A DNA stretch of 36,728 bases from Pirellulales bacterium. GTDB taxonomy: Bacteria > Planctomycetota > Planctomycetia > Pirellulales > UBA1268. The stretch is from contig JAQWMC010000026.1 of NCBI GenBank assembly GCA_029246985.1, positions 1 through 36,728 on the forward strand. Direction: 5' to 3'. The notes below the pieces were generated by a model. That model worked only from the letters and a program-made list of their open reading frames with translations, was not told the origin of the DNA and did no database searches. A program made the position numbers and the translations under genes. Shown in pieces: positions 34,540-36,728 of this stretch. The first letter of the stretch is position 1. Each line of letters starts with the position of its first letter.

Positions 34540-34578
34540 AAAAAGAGTAACTACTCGTTTTTCGACTCAAACTGAGTA
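34540..34578. promoter_or_regulatory. Two adjacent palindromes between the sigma factor and permease genes
   Basis: GAGTA-AC-TACTC (34545-34556), flanked by A5 and, after one G, by T5, is followed nine bases later by ACTCA-AAC-TGAGT (34565-34577). Together they hold several copies of the half-site GAGTA/TACTC. They lie about 100 bases upstream of both divergent genes, suiting a shared operator. The first, with its A/T flanks, could instead fold as a bidirectional terminator-like hairpin. Confidence 0.4.
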
Positions 34579-34671
34579 TAGTCCGTACCGTTACCGGCTG
34601 CGACCATCAGGTCAAACAGACGGTTAGGGGTATCTATAGACCTAAAAACTCAGTCATCTAAGAGATCTTCT

Positions 34672-36363
34672 ATGCCGCCATCCACTCACTATCGCTGGGC
34701 AACACGCGGTGACACTAATGCTTTTTTTGGCCTATCGCTTGACAATTTGGCTGATTTGACACTTGCCGTGTCATTGTTGGTGACCGTCTTCAATTATCCA
34801 CTTGAATTTGCGCTATCACATTTCGTTCCTGGAACTGCTCTTGGCGTTATCGTCGGTGACCTGCTTTTTACCTGGATGGCGATTCGTCTTGCGAAGCAGA
34901 CTCGTCGAAGTAACATCACCGCAATGCCCTTAGGGTTGGATACACCGAGCACATTCGGAATGGTCTTTTTTGTAATCGGACCAGCCTACCTAGAAGCAAC
35001 TGGAAATGGTTTATCTGAGACTGATGCCGCTCGCCAGGCATGGCACATTGGCATGTGCTGCATAGTTGCAAGTGGTATCTTCAAACTTTGCTGTGCACCT
35101 GTTGCCTCAAAGGTACGTCAACTTATCCCTCGAGCAGCATTGCTCGGGAGCCTTGCTGCGATCGCGCTGGCGCTCATTAGCTTCCTGCCATTTGTTGAGT
35201 TGTTTTCACAGCCCGTTATTGGCCTTGTCTCGTTGGGCATTGTCTTAGCAAGCCTTACAGCAAAAGTTCCTCTGCCTTGGCGTGTTCCTGGTGCTCTTGC
35301 TGCTCTTATTGTTGGTGGATCAATCGCCGCTGTTGGCCAATCACTTGCCTGGTTACCGTCAAGTGAACCCCATGCAGGTTTCGATCCTCTCTCTGCCCTT
35401 TGGCCAACTGGCTGGCTGGACGTCTTTCAATTCACATGGATCACAGCATGGCCTTTGACCTTTAAATATTTACCCATTGTCATTCCATTTGCTCTCGGAA
35501 CTGTTATTGGTGGCATTGACTGTACAGAGAGCGCCGCTGCTGCCGGTGATGAATATGACACACGAGGTGTTATTGCAATTGAGGGACTCGCAACCCTTGT
35601 TGCAGGGATATGCGGCGGTGTCATCCAATCCACGCCATATATTGGTCATCCGGCATACAAGGCTATGGGTGGTCGGGCGGCCTACACACTGGCGACTGCC
35701 CTTTTTATTGGCCTCGCTGGACTTACTGGGTCTTTTGCATTGCTCTACGAACTTATTCCTGCCCCTGCGATTCTTCCAATCTTGATTTTCATTGGCCTTG
35801 AAATCTCTGCTCAAAGCTTCGAAGCCACTCCAAAACGTCATTATCCAGCTGTAGCTATCGCGTGCGTACCAGCGCTTGCTGCTCTTGTTGTCATCCAGAC
35901 TAATAAACTGGTGGCTGCAGGCGCCGCTCCAGAAGGCCAACTAGCGAGCGAACTCTACAGCCTCAGGCTCCTCGCTTCCGGCTTCATCATTACGAGTTTA
36001 TTATGGGCAGGGATGACTGCTGCACTAATTGATCGAAAATTAATTCAAGCAGCAGCATGGTGTACTTCCGCTGCAACACTTACTCTTTTCGGGATCATCC
36101 ATTCTCCGTTCGCTGATGGACGGATGTTTTTGCCCTGGGCGATTGGGGATTTGCCACCAGAGTCAAACGGCCGTAGCCCTTTTGAATTGATGACCGCATA
36201 TCTTCTGCTCACGATTACTTTTGTTGGGTGGGGCGTCTGGCTCGCACGTCAACAAAATCATTCGAGCCCATACGCTCCGGCAACCGGTGTACCACTTGGT
36301 GAGCCACCAAATGCAGACGTTCCAGCAGCTGAATCAGAAAGTCCAGCACCACCAGCAAACTGA
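34672..36363 (+). CDS. NCS2-like (xanthine/uracil-type) permease
   Basis: This 563-residue integral membrane protein has about 12-14 hydrophobic segments. It resembles nucleobase-ascorbate (NCS2/AzgA-type) transporters. GTALGVIVGDLLFTWMAIRL followed by NITAMPLGLDTPS near the N-terminus matches the TM2-TM3 region. VIGGIDCTESAAAAGDEYDT with GVIAIEGLATLVAGICGGVI and STPYIGHPAYKAMGGRAAYT matches the later substrate-site and TM10 region. The C-terminal 35 residues are polar, proline- and alanine-rich. A ribosome-binding site is weak (AAGAG). The gene is divergent from the ECF sigma operon. The family relation is moderately confident, but the substrate is not: the family takes up purines, pyrimidines or ascorbate. 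The last 106 bases overlap the convergent gene. Confidence 0.75.
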   Translation: MPPSTHYRWATRGDTNAFFGLSLDNLADLTLAVSLLVTVFNYPLEFALSHFVPGTALGVIVGDLLFTWMAIRLAKQTRRSNITAMPLGLDTPSTFGMVFFVIGPAYLEATGNGLSETDAARQAWHIGMCCIVASGIFKLCCAPVASKVRQLIPRAALLGSLAAIALALISFLPFVELFSQPVIGLVSLGIVLASLTAKVPLPWRVPGALAALIVGGSIAAVGQSLAWLPSSEPHAGFDPLSALWPTGWLDVFQFTWITAWPLTFKYLPIVIPFALGTVIGGIDCTESAAAAGDEYDTRGVIAIEGLATLVAGICGGVIQSTPYIGHPAYKAMGGRAAYTLATALFIGLAGLTGSFALLYELIPAPAILPILIFIGLEISAQSFEATPKRHYPAVAIACVPALAALVVIQTNKLVAAGAAPEGQLASELYSLRLLASGFIITSLLWAGMTAALIDRKLIQAAAWCTSAATLTLFGIIHSPFADGRMFLPWAIGDLPPESNGRSPFELMTAYLLLTITFVGWGVWLARQQNHSSPYAPATGVPLGEPPNADVPAAESESPAPPAN

Positions 36364-36728
36364 GTACCCGACAGGAAGCGTGGCTCAATGGCAAATGTCA
36401 CTCCAACATTATTACGGCTGTAGTCAACATTAAACCCAAAACTCATTAAAAAAGATTCGCCTATTCGGACAAGCTGGAAGCGTTGGCCAATGTTTGCTCC
36501 CGTAAGGTCAACCGACGACCCAAATGAACTCGCCCACTTTGGGCTCATTCGATACGTATACGAACCAGTAAGCACACTGGCGTTGATGGGGCCACCAAAT
36601 GATTGATACCCCATATAGAGACTCCCACGAGCTGAACGATTCAGGAGAGCACCAACGGTATAGAGTTGCTGACCGCCGGTGAAAAAATCAACATCAGCAG
36701 TCGAGAGAATGGTTGTACGATCGCCAAC
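36258..36728 (-). CDS. C-terminal part of a beta-strand-rich outer-surface protein (runs off right edge)
   Basis: An open frame enters from the right edge without a start and ends at a TGA at 36258-36260, giving 156 visible residues. The sequence alternates hydrophobic and polar residues in short stretches separated by turns: GQQLYTVGALLNRS, RGSLYMGYQSFGGPINASVL, GSYTYRMSPKWASSFGSSVD, ESFLMSFGFNVDYSRNNVGV. This is the pattern of an outer-membrane beta-barrel. My impression is that it resembles the C-terminal barrel of planctomycete LptD/OstA-like proteins, but the visible part is too short to confirm. After FAIEPRFL comes a glycine/alanine/serine-rich tail of about 33 residues, encoded antisense to the end of the permease gene. 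Confidence 0.6.
   Translation of the reverse strand, partial: VGDRTTILSTADVDFFTGGQQLYTVGALLNRSARGSLYMGYQSFGGPINASVLTGSYTYRMSPKWASSFGSSVDLTGANIGQRFQLVRIGESFLMSFGFNVDYSRNNVGVTFAIEPRFLSGTQFAGGAGLSDSAAGTSAFGGSPSGTPVAGAYGLE

Noticed and set aside
1-36728. CRISPR arrays, insertion sequences, prophage or restriction genes
   Set aside because: No regularly spaced repeats, transposase, integrase or phage genes were seen; the gene content is housekeeping throughout.

Overview
The window looks like a chromosomal segment of a planctomycete, probably of the Pirellula/Rhodopirellula type. The evidence is indirect but consistent. There is a DUF1570 metallopeptidase-like protein, an ECF sigma factor beside an anti-sigma-like protein fused to a DUF1559/pseudopilin-like domain, a PEGA lipoprotein, an NCS2-like permease of unusual type, and mid-range GC content. 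Genes are mostly housekeeping and densely packed, with frequent GTG and TTG starts. I see no mobile element, CRISPR array, rRNA or tRNA.

Layout from left to right. Positions 1-4878 (minus strand) form a translation and ribosome-assembly block read from the right: a secreted protein of unknown function, rpmA (L27), obg, coaX, rsfS and the first third of argS. Positions 5170-6748 (minus) hold a ParA-type ATPase and an unknown single-pass membrane protein. Positions 6878-8240 (plus) hold a small unknown protein and aroB. Positions 8353-9798 (minus) encode a PAP2-type membrane phosphatase, and 9982-11874 (plus) recQ.

Positions 11892-22022 (minus) are a probable six-gene transcription unit: carB, rlmKL, then a branched-chain amino acid (Liv/HAAT-type) ABC transporter with a binding lipoprotein, LivH, LivM and a strikingly altered LivG. 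The LivG-like protein keeps the outline of an ABC ATPase, but about 180 residues containing two membrane segments are inserted between the P-loop region and the Q-loop. The P-loop, Q-loop, signature and H-loop are all degenerate, and no LivF is encoded beside it. This is the most unusual feature of the window.

Positions 22154-25041 contain an AhpD-like protein (plus) and a minus-strand trio: PEGA lipoprotein, PaaK-like adenylate-forming enzyme and DUF971 protein. Positions 25143-32607 (plus) run: membrane-anchored PP2C phosphatase, LptF/LptG-family permease, sugar phosphate isomerase/epimerase, DUF1570 protein and transketolase. Positions 32692-34441 (minus) are the ECF sigma factor with its anti-sigma-like partner. 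They diverge from an NCS2-like permease (34672-36363, plus), whose 3' end overlaps the end of a convergent, partial, beta-strand-rich surface protein running off the right edge.
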